A stretch of 43,470 nucleotides of DNA, from NCBI RefSeq assembly GCF_019458025.1, contig NZ_JAHZUY010000031.1:1-43470 (forward strand), given 5' to 3'. The notes below the pieces were generated by a model. It was not told the DNA's origin. It made no database searches and worked only from the letters and a program-made list of their open reading frames with translations. Source of the stretch: Caldovatus aquaticus. GTDB lineage: Bacteria > Pseudomonadota > Alphaproteobacteria > Acetobacterales > Acetobacteraceae. Each line of letters opens with the position of its first letter. Positions within the stretch are counted from its first letter, which is position 1. Of this stretch, positions 8,993 to 17,756 are shown piece after piece. A program made the position numbers and the translations under genes.

Positions 8993-9744
8993 GCGAAACC
9001 CTCGTCCTGCTGCGCTCGGCGCTCTTCAACCTGGCCTTCTTCGCCCTCACGGCGACGATGGCCCTGCTCGCGCTGCCGCTGCTCGCCGCGCCGCCGCGCT
9101 TCGCCGCGGGCGCCGTGCGGTGCTGGGCGCGCGGCGTGCTGTGGCTGCTGCGCACCGTTGTCGGCCTCCGCCTGCGCGTCACCGGGAGGGAGCACCTGCC
9201 GCGCGGCGGTCCGGCGATCATCGCCGCCAAGCACCAGTCGGCCTTCGACACCATCGTCTGGCTCGTGCTGCTCGAGCGGCCCGTCTACGTGCTGAAGCGC
9301 GAGCTGCTGCGGATTCCGTTCTGGGGCTGGATCGCCGCGCATTGCGGGCACGTCGCGGTGGATCGCGCCGCGGGCGGGGCGGCGCTGCGCCGCATGGTGC
9401 GCGAGGCGGCGGCGGCGCTCGGGCGCGGCGCGCAGGTGGTGATCTTTCCCGAAGGCACGCGCACGGCGCCGGGCGAGCGCGTGCCCTACCAGCCGGGGGT
9501 CGCCGCCCTCGCCGCGGCAGCCGGACCCGCGGTGCCGGTGCTGCCGGCGGCGACCGACAGCGGCCGGTTCTGGGGCCGCCGCGCCTTCCGCAAGCGGCCG
9601 GGCACGCTGACCGTCGCGATCCTTCCGCCCCTGCCGGGCGGCCTGCCGCGGGCGGAGCTGATGGCGCGGCTGGAGGCGGCGATCGAGGGCGAGGCGGCGC
9701 GGCTCCTCGCGCCGGCGACGCCGTCGCGCGAGGGCTGTGGATGA
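8989..9744 (+). CDS. plsC: 1-acyl-sn-glycerol-3-phosphate acyltransferase
   Basis: PlsC transfers an acyl group to lysophosphatidate, giving phosphatidate, the second acylation of phospholipid synthesis at the inner membrane. The protein has 251 residues with an N-terminal hydrophobic region (about 5-45), then the catalytic HX4D-type motif in KHQSAFDT, the GHVAVDR strand, and the glycerol-3-phosphate binding motif FPEGTRT. Its ATG overlaps the YdcF-like stop (ATGA), which fixes the start. It is the last gene of the ftsEX cluster. Confidence 0.93.
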   Translation: MSETLVLLRSALFNLAFFALTATMALLALPLLAAPPRFAAGAVRCWARGVLWLLRTVVGLRLRVTGREHLPRGGPAIIAAKHQSAFDTIVWLVLLERPVYVLKRELLRIPFWGWIAAHCGHVAVDRAAGGAALRRMVREAAAALGRGAQVVIFPEGTRTAPGERVPYQPGVAALAAAAGPAVPVLPAATDSGRFWGRRAFRKRPGTLTVAILPPLPGGLPRAELMARLEAAIEGEAARLLAPATPSREGCG

Positions 9745-9773
9745 AGCGGTGGATGGTACGGCGTGACCGCTTC
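9743..9773 (+). terminator. possible transcription terminator after plsC
   Basis: GAAGCGGT at 9743-9750 and ACCGCTTC at 9766-9773 form a perfect 8-bp inverted repeat with a 15-base loop, beginning inside the plsC stop codon. No T-tract follows, so intrinsic termination is only a guess. It could also be the edge of a structured 3' UTR. Confidence 0.3.
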
Positions 9774-10028
9774 GCGTGATCAGGAAGCATTAACCGCCAA
9801 GTCACTTGCCGGAATGCGAATTTGCCGTGCTGCGCCTCTCCCCGCCGCCGGCGCGTCCGGGCCGCGTGCGCAGCCAAGTCACGGACGGATCGCGGTTTTT
9901 CCCCATCCGCCGCGGCGTGCGGCGTGCCGCCGCACCCCCTGCGCCCGGCTGTGCGATGCTGCGCCTGCGAATGCGCCCGGAGCCGGTCGCCCCGCCCCCG
10001 CGCCCTGTGGATGAGTGACGCGGCGGAC
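9745..10028. other. intergenic region with an unusually AT-rich patch between convergent genes
   Basis: plsC (plus) and chaC (minus) converge here, yet bases about 9775-9830 are markedly AT-richer than the surroundings, as promoters are. GCCAAGTCAC occurs twice (9796-9805 and 9873-9882). TGTGGATGA flanks the region at 9736-9744 and 10009-10017. Two short open frames start here, but their products are Pro/Arg-rich and match nothing I know. A small RNA is possible; nothing proves it. Confidence 0.4.
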
Positions 10029-10700
10029 TCAGCGGAGCGGGGCCGGAGGCGGCATCGCCTCCGCCAGATCCGCCCTCTCCGGCGCGCCGCAGGGGAGGCG
10101 GCGCGCTGCTGCCGGCCCGGCGCCCTGCGGCGCCTCGTCCGGCCAGACCAGCGCCGCGATCCGGTCGAGCCCGGCGTCGCGCACGCCGAGCGCCCGCAGA
10201 TGTGCCACCGTGTTCAGCAGATACTCGCGGTTCGGCCCCATCTGCCCGTGGCCGCGCGCGATCGCCGCCGCCGCCTCCTCGGGCGCGAGGCGGCCGCAGT
10301 AGAGCCGGCACTGCCGGTTCGCCACATAGGCCACCGCGCGCACGGACCGCCCCGAATCGAGCAGCCGCACGGGGACCAGCCGACGGTGATAGACCGTCTC
10401 CGCCCCGTCCGGCAGTTCCCGGTTGTCGAGATAGGCGAGCACCTCCGGCGCCTCCGCGCCCGGCACCCGGAAGGCGAGGCCGCGGCAGGCGCCGCCGCGG
10501 TCGAGGCCGAGCACCAGGCCCGGAGCCTCCGGCGTGCCGCGGTAGCGGTGGCTCCACAGGCAGAACCGGCGATGGAAGCCGCGCAACAGGGCCGGATGCG
10601 TGGAGGCCGGGGTGAAGCCCGGCCGCCACATCAGCGACCCGTAGGCGAAGACGTAGAGATCGCCGTCGGGATCGAGCGGCAGGGTCTGGCGCGACGGCAT
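10029..10700 (-). CDS. chaC: gamma-glutamylcyclotransferase, ChaC family (glutathione-specific)
   Basis: The predicted role is degradation of glutathione to 5-oxoproline and Cys-Gly in the cytoplasm. The protein has 223 residues with the glutamyl-binding motif FAYGSLMWRPGF near residues 18-29 and the catalytic-glutamate region YLDNREL near 92-98. The later segment is YVANRQCRLYCGRL. Both are ChaC hallmarks. The C-terminal 30 residues are low-complexity. The gene is divergent from the DUF2125 gene with a 113-base shared upstream region, an arrangement seen in other Alphaproteobacteria. Confidence 0.9.
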   Translation of the reverse strand: MPSRQTLPLDPDGDLYVFAYGSLMWRPGFTPASTHPALLRGFHRRFCLWSHRYRGTPEAPGLVLGLDRGGACRGLAFRVPGAEAPEVLAYLDNRELPDGAETVYHRRLVPVRLLDSGRSVRAVAYVANRQCRLYCGRLAPEEAAAAIARGHGQMGPNREYLLNTVAHLRALGVRDAGLDRIAALVWPDEAPQGAGPAAARRLPCGAPERADLAEAMPPPAPLR

Positions 10701-10772
10701 CGCGGCGGGGAACGGGACGTGCTCGGCGGTGGTGATGCGGCGGCGGGCGGGCTTCGGCGAGGCGGGGCGGTG

Positions 10773-10803
10773 TTGCGCAGGGCGCGGCAGGTGCGGCTAT
10801 ACA
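10773..10803 (+). promoter_or_regulatory. candidate sigma-70-type promoter for the DUF2125 gene
   Basis: TTGCGC (10773-10778) and GCTATACA (10796-10803) form a plausible -35/-10 pair with an 18-19 base spacer in otherwise GC-dominated DNA. The GCTATA form of the -10 element is common in Alphaproteobacteria. Transcription would begin only a few bases before the ATG at 10814, so the mRNA would be leaderless or nearly so, consistent with the absence of a Shine-Dalgarno. Confidence 0.4.
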
Positions 10804-10813
10804 GGCGCCCACG

Positions 10814-11971
10814 ATGCCGGTGAAGCCGACGCGGCGCAGCGCTGCCAGACCCGGCTCGCGCGCCTCCCCGATCCCGCTGCTCGGCGTGCTCCTCGCCGGC
10901 CTGGCCGCGCTGCTGGCGGGCCACGCGCTGCTCTGGCGCTGGGCCGGCAACCGGGTGGAGGAGGGGTTCGCGGCCTGGGCCCAGGCCCGGCGCGCCGCCG
11001 GCTGGCAGGTGCAGCACGGCCCCCCCGAGCGCGGGGGATGGCCGCTCGCCGCCACGCTGCGCCTCCCGGCGTTCCGGCTCGCCGGCGGCGGCGCGACCCT
11101 CCCCGGCGGCATGGAATGGCAGGCCGAGGCGGTCGTGCTGCGGGTCGCCCTGCCGCGTTTCGACCGGCTGCTGGTGGAGGCGGGCGGCGCGCAGCGGCTG
11201 CGCCTCGGCGTGGTCGAGATCCCCTTCGCCGCCGACCGGCTGGAGGCCGCGTTGCCGCTCGAATCCGGCGTGCTGCCGCGCGAGGCCGACCTGCACGCCG
11301 AGCGGCTGCGGCTGCGCGCCGGCACCGCCGCCGGCGCCGTCGAGGTCGAGCGGGCCGCGGCGCGGGTCGAGACCAGCACCACCGCGATCGAAGGCGAGCC
11401 GGCCGTGCGGCTCACCCTCGCGGCCGAAGGAATCGCCGTGCCGCCCCCGCCGCCCGGGAGCGCCGCCCCGCCCGCCGGCACCCCCCTGCCGCGCCGTGCC
11501 GAGAGCCTGGCGGCGGAACTGGTGCTGACCGGCCCCGTCCCCGCCGGGCGGGAGCCGGCCGCGCGCGCCGAGGCCTGGCGCGAGGCGGGCGGCACGCTCG
11601 AGCTCCGCGGCCTGACGCTGCGCTGGGGGCCGGTCGAGGCGGCGGCGCAGGCGACGCTGACCCTCGACGAGGCGCTGCAGCCGATGGGCGCCGGGACGAT
11701 CCGGCTCTCCGGCATCGGCCCGGCGATCGAGGCGCTGGCAGCCGGCGGCATGGTCACGCCGCGCGGCGCCCTCACCGCGCGGACGGTGCTCGGCCTGCTG
11801 GCGCGCACCCCGCCGGAGGGCGGACCGGCCCGGGTCGAGCTGCCGCTGACGCTCGAGGAGCGCACCCTGACGCTCGGCGGACGGCTGCAACTGCTGCGCT
11901 TCCCGCCGCTCGCCTGGGCGGAGGGAGGCGGCGCCGGCGGGGCACCGGCCGGCCCGGCGCGCCCGCCCTAG
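10814..11971 (+). CDS. DUF2125 domain-containing protein
   Basis: This is a 385-residue protein of unknown function. A short basic N-terminus is followed by one hydrophobic segment (about 19-42, a signal anchor or uncleaved signal). A long region of beta-strand character contains the family pattern: GWQVQHGPPERGGWPL near 57-72 and GMEWQAEAVVLRV near 95-108. These match DUF2125, proteins of Alphaproteobacteria probably located in the periplasm. No Shine-Dalgarno is seen before the ATG; a candidate promoter lies immediately upstream. It is divergent from chaC. It could contribute to the envelope, but nothing in the sequence gives a reaction. Confidence 0.8.
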   Translation: MPVKPTRRSAARPGSRASPIPLLGVLLAGLAALLAGHALLWRWAGNRVEEGFAAWAQARRAAGWQVQHGPPERGGWPLAATLRLPAFRLAGGGATLPGGMEWQAEAVVLRVALPRFDRLLVEAGGAQRLRLGVVEIPFAADRLEAALPLESGVLPREADLHAERLRLRAGTAAGAVEVERAAARVETSTTAIEGEPAVRLTLAAEGIAVPPPPPGSAAPPAGTPLPRRAESLAAELVLTGPVPAGREPAARAEAWREAGGTLELRGLTLRWGPVEAAAQATLTLDEALQPMGAGTIRLSGIGPAIEALAAGGMVTPRGALTARTVLGLLARTPPEGGPARVELPLTLEERTLTLGGRLQLLRFPPLAWAEGGGAGGAPAGPARPP

Positions 11972-11985
11972 AGAGCCGGTAGCCG

Positions 11986-12005
11986 GTCGCGGACGGCCGG
12001 AAGCG
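11986..12005. repeat. dispersed gene-end repeat, copy B
   Basis: The core GTCGCGGACGGCCGGAAGCG lies 14 bases after the DUF2125 stop. It matches copies at 5450 and 16403. The following block GACAGACGAC (about 12017-12026) resembles GGCAGACGAC after copy A. Confidence 0.5.
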
Positions 12006-12104
12006 CGAAGCGGCGCGACAGACGACGCGCGAGGGCTGGCGCGGCGGGGCGAAAGCGGCCCCAGGGCCCGGCCCGGGACGCGGCGGCGCCGCCGGCGGCC
12101 GGCC

Positions 12105-13364
12105 TCAGGCGCCGCCCGGGGCGAGCAGCCCGCCCGTCACCCCGAGCCCCATCGCCCGGCGGGCGAAGAAGCGCTTGAGGGGACCGATGCGGTCCACGGC
12201 GGCGATGCCGAGATCGCGCACCAGCCGGAGCGGGCCGATGTCGTTGCCGAACAGCCGCTCCAGCGCGTGGGTGGCGCCGAGCATCAGGAGCGAGTCCGGC
12301 CGCCGCATCGCCTGGTAGCGCGCGAGCAGCGCCGGCGCGCCGGGGTCGTGCCCGGCGCGCACCGCCGCGATGACCAGCTCCGCCAGGGCGGCGACGTCGC
12401 GGAAGCCGAGGTTGAGCCCCTGCCCCGCGATCGGGTGGATGCCGTGCGCCGCGTCGCCGACCAGGGCGAGGCGGGTATCCACGTAGCGCGCGGCGTGCAG
12501 CGCCGAGAGCGGATAGGACCAGCGCCGGCCGATCGGCCGTACCGCGCCGAGATGGTCGCCGAGCCGGCGGGCGATCTCCCGCCCATAGGCCGCGTCGTCC
12601 ATGGCGAGGAAGCGTTCGGCCAGCGCCCGGCGCTCCGACCAGACGATCGCCGAGGCGTGGGGGAAGGCGGCGGTGCCGAAGGAGCCGGGACCGCTCAGCG
12701 GGAGCTGGGCGAAGGGCCCGCTGGGGAGGAACTGCTCCAGCGCCACATTGCGGTGCGGCTTCTCGTGCGCGATGGCGCCGACCAGGCCGATCTGGCCGTA
12801 GTCGTAGCGCGCCGCGGGGATGCGGGCCTGCCGGCGCAGCGGGCTGTCGCGCCCCTCGGCGCCGACCACCAGGCGGGCGGTGAGGCGCTCGCCGCCGGCG
12901 AGGCGGATGGTCGCCCCTTGCGCGTTGCGCTCGACCGTCGCCTCGGCAGGGGCGAAGACGCGGAGATTGGGCAGCAGCGGCAGGCGGGCGTTGAGGGCAA
13001 CGCGGAGCGCGCGGGCCTCGATCATCCAGCCGAAGGCGGGGACGCCGAGCTCGGCGGCGGTGAAGTGCAGCGTCAGGCGCGAGGCCGGCTCGCCCGGGCG
13101 GCCGTCGGCGACGCGGATCTCCGCGATCGGACAGGGCGGCGTGGGCAGGCGCTCCCACACCCCGGCGGCATCGAGGACATGACGGGACGCAAGGGCGATG
13201 GCGTAGGCCCGGCCGTCGAAGGCGGGCAGTTCCATCGGCGGCAGGGGCTGACGGTCGATCACCGCGGTCGGGACGCCGGCGGCGGCGAGGGTCGCGGCGA
13301 GCGTGGCGCCGACGGGCCCGGCGCCGAGGATGCAGACCGCGAGATCGTCGGGAGGGCTGGTCAT
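12105..13364 (-). CDS. UbiH/UbiF/Coq6-family FAD-dependent ubiquinone biosynthesis hydroxylase
   Basis: This is a flavin monooxygenase that hydroxylates the ring of ubiquinone precursors. The 419-residue protein has the FAD Rossmann motif GAGPVG (about 15-20) with a downstream acidic residue (VIDRQ), and the ARXVVGAEGRDSPLR-type DG motif. The GD motif LVGDAAHGIHPIAGQGLNLG is diagnostic of the UbiH/UbiF/UbiL/Coq6 group. Which ring position it modifies (C1, C5 or C6) cannot be told from the sequence, so no symbol is given. The start at 13364 (MTSPPDDLAV) places the FAD motif at the usual distance; in-frame ATGs at 13373 and 13385 are alternatives. No clear Shine-Dalgarno. Confidence 0.9.
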   Translation of the reverse strand: MTSPPDDLAVCILGAGPVGATLAATLAAAGVPTAVIDRQPLPPMELPAFDGRAYAIALASRHVLDAAGVWERLPTPPCPIAEIRVADGRPGEPASRLTLHFTAAELGVPAFGWMIEARALRVALNARLPLLPNLRVFAPAEATVERNAQGATIRLAGGERLTARLVVGAEGRDSPLRRQARIPAARYDYGQIGLVGAIAHEKPHRNVALEQFLPSGPFAQLPLSGPGSFGTAAFPHASAIVWSERRALAERFLAMDDAAYGREIARRLGDHLGAVRPIGRRWSYPLSALHAARYVDTRLALVGDAAHGIHPIAGQGLNLGFRDVAALAELVIAAVRAGHDPGAPALLARYQAMRRPDSLLMLGATHALERLFGNDIGPLRLVRDLGIAAVDRIGPLKRFFARRAMGLGVTGGLLAPGGA

Positions 13365-13688
13365 GGCGCGCATGATGCGCCGCAACGGGCGGCTTGTCGC
13401 GATCGGGTCCGCGGTGCGGGCGGAGGGGGCGAGTGCGGTGCCGCACGCGTCATGGGTCCTGCCGGGGATGCCGGCACCAGATGATCATGAACCGCGCATA
13501 TGACCTGAACATGTGCAAATCACGCACGATGTTCGCGTCATAGGCATTCGCCGCCCCATCGGGCATCCACTTGCGGGCGAATCGCGCGCCTTGCCTTGCC
13601 GGGCGGCGCTCGCGCGCGACAGCCCCATTGGAACGGCGATTGCTCCCGGTCCCTCGCCACGCCGTTGCCTTCGCGAGGAGACCCCTTC
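13365..13688. other. divergent upstream region of the UbiH gene and the porin gene
   Basis: This stretch is 324 bases and includes a relatively AT-rich section (about 13478-13550). It contains a candidate sigma-54 promoter for the porin (13629-13644). Activator sites would be expected around 13480-13600, but I could not identify a convincing NtrC palindrome. No gene is supported. Confidence 0.5.
13629..13644 (+). promoter_or_regulatory. candidate sigma-54 (RpoN) promoter for the TorF-type porin
   Basis: TGGAAC-GGCGA-TTGCT matches the -24/-12 consensus TGGCAC-N5-TTGCW with one mismatch (A for C). The invariant GG (13630-13631) and GC (13642-13643) are exactly 10 bases apart. Transcription would start near 13655, leaving a leader of about 34 bases containing the Shine-Dalgarno GAGGAG before the ATG at 13689. 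The nitrogen genes downstream make this more credible. Confidence 0.6.
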
Positions 13689-14916
<1,228 letters not shown>

Positions 14917-14967
14917 CCCGGCGCCGCGCCTCTCCCCCGCAACCCACCATCGCAGACGCGAGACAGC

Positions 14968-16398
14968 ATGGACACCCACGACATGAGCACCCTGCCCGCC
15001 CGCGCCGCGCCGGGCCTGCCGGCGCGGCTCCGCGCGCCCCTACCGGCGCTGCTTGCCGCGCTGGTCCCGGTCGCGCTGCTGCTCGCCGCGGTCGGCGCGC
15101 TGCCGCAGAGCGCGGCGGCGCAGGCCGCGCCGGCGGCGGAGGCCAGGATCGAGGCCGGCGACACCGCCTGGATGCTGACCAGCACCGCGCTGGTGCTGAT
15201 GATGACGGTGCCCGGCCTCGCCCTGTTCTACGCCGGCATGGTGCGCAAGAAGAACATCCTCGCCACCATGATGCAGAGCTTCTCGATCTGCGCCCTGGTC
15301 TCGGTGCTGTGGATGGTGGCGGGCTACAGCCTCGCCTTCGGCAACGGCAACGCCTGGATCGGCGACCTCTCGCGGCTGCTGCTCGGCGGGCTGGAGGCGG
15401 GCTGGGACAAGCCCTTCACCCTCGGCGCCGGCACCGAGGGCGCGACCGCGACGACGGTGCCCGAGAGCGTCTTCCTGATGTTCCAGATGACCTTCGCCAT
15501 CATCACCCCGGCGCTGATCACCGGCGCCTTCGCCGACCGCATGCGGTTCTCGGCGCTGCTAGTGTTCATGACGCTGTGGTCGCTGCTGGTCTACGCGCCG
15601 GTCGCGCACTGGGTGTGGCACCCGAACGGCTGGATCTTCGCCCTCGGCGCGCTCGACTTCGCCGGCGGCACGGTGGTGCACATCAACGCCGGGGTGGCGG
15701 GGCTGGTCTGCGCGCTCGTGCTCGGCCGGCGCATGGGCTACGGACACGACAACATGGCGCCGCACAACCTCGCCCTCGCCGTGATCGGCGCCGGGCTGCT
15801 GTGGGTCGGCTGGTTCGGCTTCAACGCCGGCTCGGCGGTCGCCGCCGGCGGGCGCGCCGGCATGGCGATGCTGGTGACCCAGGTGGCGGCGGCGACGGCG
15901 ACCCTCGCCTGGGTGTTCGCAGAGTGGCTGGTCAAGGGCAAGCCCTCGGTGCTCGGCGCGATTTCCGGCGCGGTGGCGGGACTGGTGGCGATCACGCCGG
16001 CTTCCGGCTTCGTGCTCCCCGGCGCGGCGCTCGTGATCGGCGCGGCGGCCGGGGTGGCGGGGTTCTGGGGCGCGACGGTGCTGAAGGGCCGGCTCGGCTA
16101 CGACGACAGCCTCGACGTGTTCGGCGTGCATGGCATCTGCGGCATCGTCGGCGCGCTGCTGACCGGCCTGTTCGCCCATGGCCCGCTCTCCGCCACCGGC
16201 GCGGCGCCGGAGGGCACCGCGGGCGGGCTCGCCACCCTCCTGGTGCAGGCCGGGGCGGTGGCGGCGGTGTTCGCCTTCAGCGCCGCCGCGACCTTCGTGC
16301 TGCTCAAGCTGACCGACGCCGTGGTCGGCCTGCGCGTGAGCGAGGAGGAGGAACGCGAGGGCCTGGACGTGGCGCTGCACGGGGAGCGCATCGCGTAG
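14968..16398 (+). CDS. amtB: ammonium transporter
   Basis: This is an inner membrane ammonium channel, 476 residues, with an N-terminal signal-like segment (ending near PQSAAAQAA) followed by 11 transmembrane helices. Family motifs include LALFYAGMVRKKN, AFADRMRF, the pore histidines in VVHINAG and FGVHGICG, and the AmtB signature region around GFNAGSAV. The cytoplasmic tail LRVSEEEEREGLD is the usual P-II-responsive end. It lies 51 bases after glnK, almost certainly in one operon. The ATG at 14968 is used; an in-frame ATG at 14983 is an alternative because no strong Shine-Dalgarno is seen. Confidence 0.95.
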   Translation: MDTHDMSTLPARAAPGLPARLRAPLPALLAALVPVALLLAAVGALPQSAAAQAAPAAEARIEAGDTAWMLTSTALVLMMTVPGLALFYAGMVRKKNILATMMQSFSICALVSVLWMVAGYSLAFGNGNAWIGDLSRLLLGGLEAGWDKPFTLGAGTEGATATTVPESVFLMFQMTFAIITPALITGAFADRMRFSALLVFMTLWSLLVYAPVAHWVWHPNGWIFALGALDFAGGTVVHINAGVAGLVCALVLGRRMGYGHDNMAPHNLALAVIGAGLLWVGWFGFNAGSAVAAGGRAGMAMLVTQVAAATATLAWVFAEWLVKGKPSVLGAISGAVAGLVAITPASGFVLPGAALVIGAAAGVAGFWGATVLKGRLGYDDSLDVFGVHGICGIVGALLTGLFAHGPLSATGAAPEGTAGGLATLLVQAGAVAAVFAFSAAATFVLLKLTDAVVGLRVSEEEEREGLDVALHGERIA

Positions 16399-16402
16399 AG
16401 CC

Positions 16403-16419
16403 GATCGCGGACGGCCGGA
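16403..16419. repeat. dispersed gene-end repeat, copy C
   Basis: GATCGCGGACGGCCGGA starts 5 bases after the amtB stop and matches copies at 5450 and 11986. Unlike A and B, the similarity does not continue clearly beyond the core. Confidence 0.5.
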
Positions 16420-16456
16420 GGCGGCCCTGGCGGTCCGCCTCCTTCCGGAGCCTTGC

Positions 16457-16486
16457 GCGGGCGCGGGGTCCAGGCCCCGCGCCCGC
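16457..16486 (+). terminator. strong GC hairpin between convergent amtB and L,D-transpeptidase genes
   Basis: GCGGGCGCGGGG (16457-16468) and CCCCGCGCCCGC (16475-16486) form a perfect 12-bp stem with a 6-base loop TCCAGG. It lies 59 bases after the amtB stop and 30 bases from the end of the opposing gene, so it could act on both strands. No T-tract follows. Confidence 0.45.
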
Positions 16487-16515
16487 CGCGCCGGCGCCGC
16501 CCCGCTCCGGCGCGG

Positions 16516-17025
16516 CTATACCCGCCCTGCCACCTCGAGCCCGGTCAGGCCCGCCGCCAGCACCGCGCGCAGGTCGCGCTCGGCGAGCGCCACGCAGCCC
16601 TCGGTCGGCGCGTAGTCGGGACGGGCGAGGTGCAGGAAGATCGCGCTGCCGCGGCCGGGCTCCACCGGCGCGTCGTTCCAGCCGAGCACGCCCAGGATGT
16701 CGTACACCGCATCCGCGCGCCACAGCCGTTCGCACCGTGCCGGATGCGGCAGCCGCACCGGCCGGTTGTAGTCCGGATGCCGGGGGGCGTCGCACCAGCC
16801 GTCCTCCGGCGCGATCGGCTCGGCCGGCACGGCGCAGCGCGGCTTGGCGACGCGGTCGGCGCGCCACAGCACGCGGCGCAGCGGCAGCAGCGCCGCCGGC
16901 GTGGCGCCGTCGCCCTCGCGCTTCGCGCGCGGATCGCGCACGCCGCCGCGGCCGAGGGCGCAGCGGAACACGCCCACGCCCTCGAGCGCCAGCCGCCCGT
17001 CGGGAAAGACCCGCGCGACGGTCAC
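16516..17025 (-). CDS. L,D-transpeptidase (YkuD-fold) family protein
   Basis: The protein has 169 residues. The catalytic motif is present as FLHLARPDYAPTEGCVAL, with His132 and the nucleophile Cys144, the spacing of YkuD L,D-transpeptidases. These enzymes make or modify 3-3 peptidoglycan crosslinks or attach proteins to the wall. The usual S-x-G-C is here T-E-G-C, a variant of a short alphaproteobacterial subfamily. No signal peptide is visible, so how it reaches the periplasm is unclear. The GTG start at 17025 has a Shine-Dalgarno GGGGGGAG just upstream and follows the DedA-like gene by 14 bases, so they form an operon. Confidence 0.85.
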   Translation of the reverse strand: MTVARVFPDGRLALEGVGVFRCALGRGGVRDPRAKREGDGATPAALLPLRRVLWRADRVAKPRCAVPAEPIAPEDGWCDAPRHPDYNRPVRLPHPARCERLWRADAVYDILGVLGWNDAPVEPGRGSAIFLHLARPDYAPTEGCVALAERDLRAVLAAGLTGLEVAGRV

Positions 17026-17039
17026 GGGCGGCTCCCCCC

Positions 17040-17618
17040 TCACAGGTAGCGCAGCGCGACGAAGCCGAGCACCAGCGCCACCGCGGCGGAGGTGGTGACC
17101 AGCGTCAGCCGCCGCTCGATGAAGGCGCGCACCGCCGGGCCGAAGCGGCGGATCAGGAAGGCGAGCAGGAAGAAGCGCATGCCGCGGCTCGCCATGCTGG
17201 TCAGCAGGAACACGGCGAAGTCCATCTTCGCCGCGCCGGCGGCGATGGTGACGATCTTGTAGGGGATCGGCGTCAGGCCCTTGATCAGCACCACCGCCGC
17301 GCCCCAGCGCTGGAACCACTCCTCGAAGCGGTGCATCGCGTCGGCGTAGCCGTAGGCGGAGAGGATCGGCATCGCCACCGCCTCGAAGAGGAAGAAGCCG
17401 ATCGCGTAGCCGAGCGCGCCGCCGAGCACCGACGCCACGGTGCAGATCCAGGCGAGCCGCCAGGCGCGGTCCGGACGGGCGAGGGCGAGCGGCACCAGCA
17501 GCGCGTCGGGCGGGATCGGGAAGACGCTGCTCTCGGCGAAGCTGACGCCGGCGAGCCAGGCGGAGGCGCGCGAGTGACCGGCCAGGGCGAGGGTCCGGGC
17601 GTAGAGGCGTTGCAGCAT
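17040..17618 (-). CDS. DedA/YqaA-type membrane protein (SNARE-associated family)
   Basis: This is a polytopic inner membrane protein of 192 residues related to YqaA and the DedA superfamily, several members of which move lipid carriers across membranes. Hydrophobic segments are seen near 20-45, 55-80, 105-135, 140-160 and 170-190. The family features are FAESSVFPIPPDALLVPLAL (acidic and proline residues of the re-entrant loop) and KGLTPIPYKIVTIAAG with the membrane-embedded prolines. It is first in an operon with the L,D-transpeptidase, which fits an envelope role. The exact substrate is unknown. Confidence 0.88.
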   Translation of the reverse strand: MLQRLYARTLALAGHSRASAWLAGVSFAESSVFPIPPDALLVPLALARPDRAWRLAWICTVASVLGGALGYAIGFFLFEAVAMPILSAYGYADAMHRFEEWFQRWGAAVVLIKGLTPIPYKIVTIAAGAAKMDFAVFLLTSMASRGMRFFLLAFLIRRFGPAVRAFIERRLTLVTTSAAVALVLGFVALRYL

Positions 17619-17756
17619 CGGGGCGTGGCTTCCAAGCGGGGCGTGGCGCGGCGCGGACGGATCAGATGCCCCGGCGCGCGTCCGGCGTCGAGACGGGCCG
17701 TGCCGGCGCGGGGCGGCGCGCCCCCGGCGGGGCGGGCGGACGCATGCCGGCGGCGC

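Noticed and set aside
9736-10017. Two TGTGGATGA sequences resembling DnaA boxes (TGTGGATAA) around an AT-rich patch, suggesting a replication origin
   Set aside because: Each has a mismatch at a normally conserved position, there are only two, and no dnaA, hemE, parAB or plasmid replication gene is nearby. Chance is the simpler explanation.
9806-10018. Small 70-codon gene between plsC and chaC
   Set aside because: It would start at TTG without a Shine-Dalgarno, and its product is Pro/Arg-rich with no recognisable family.
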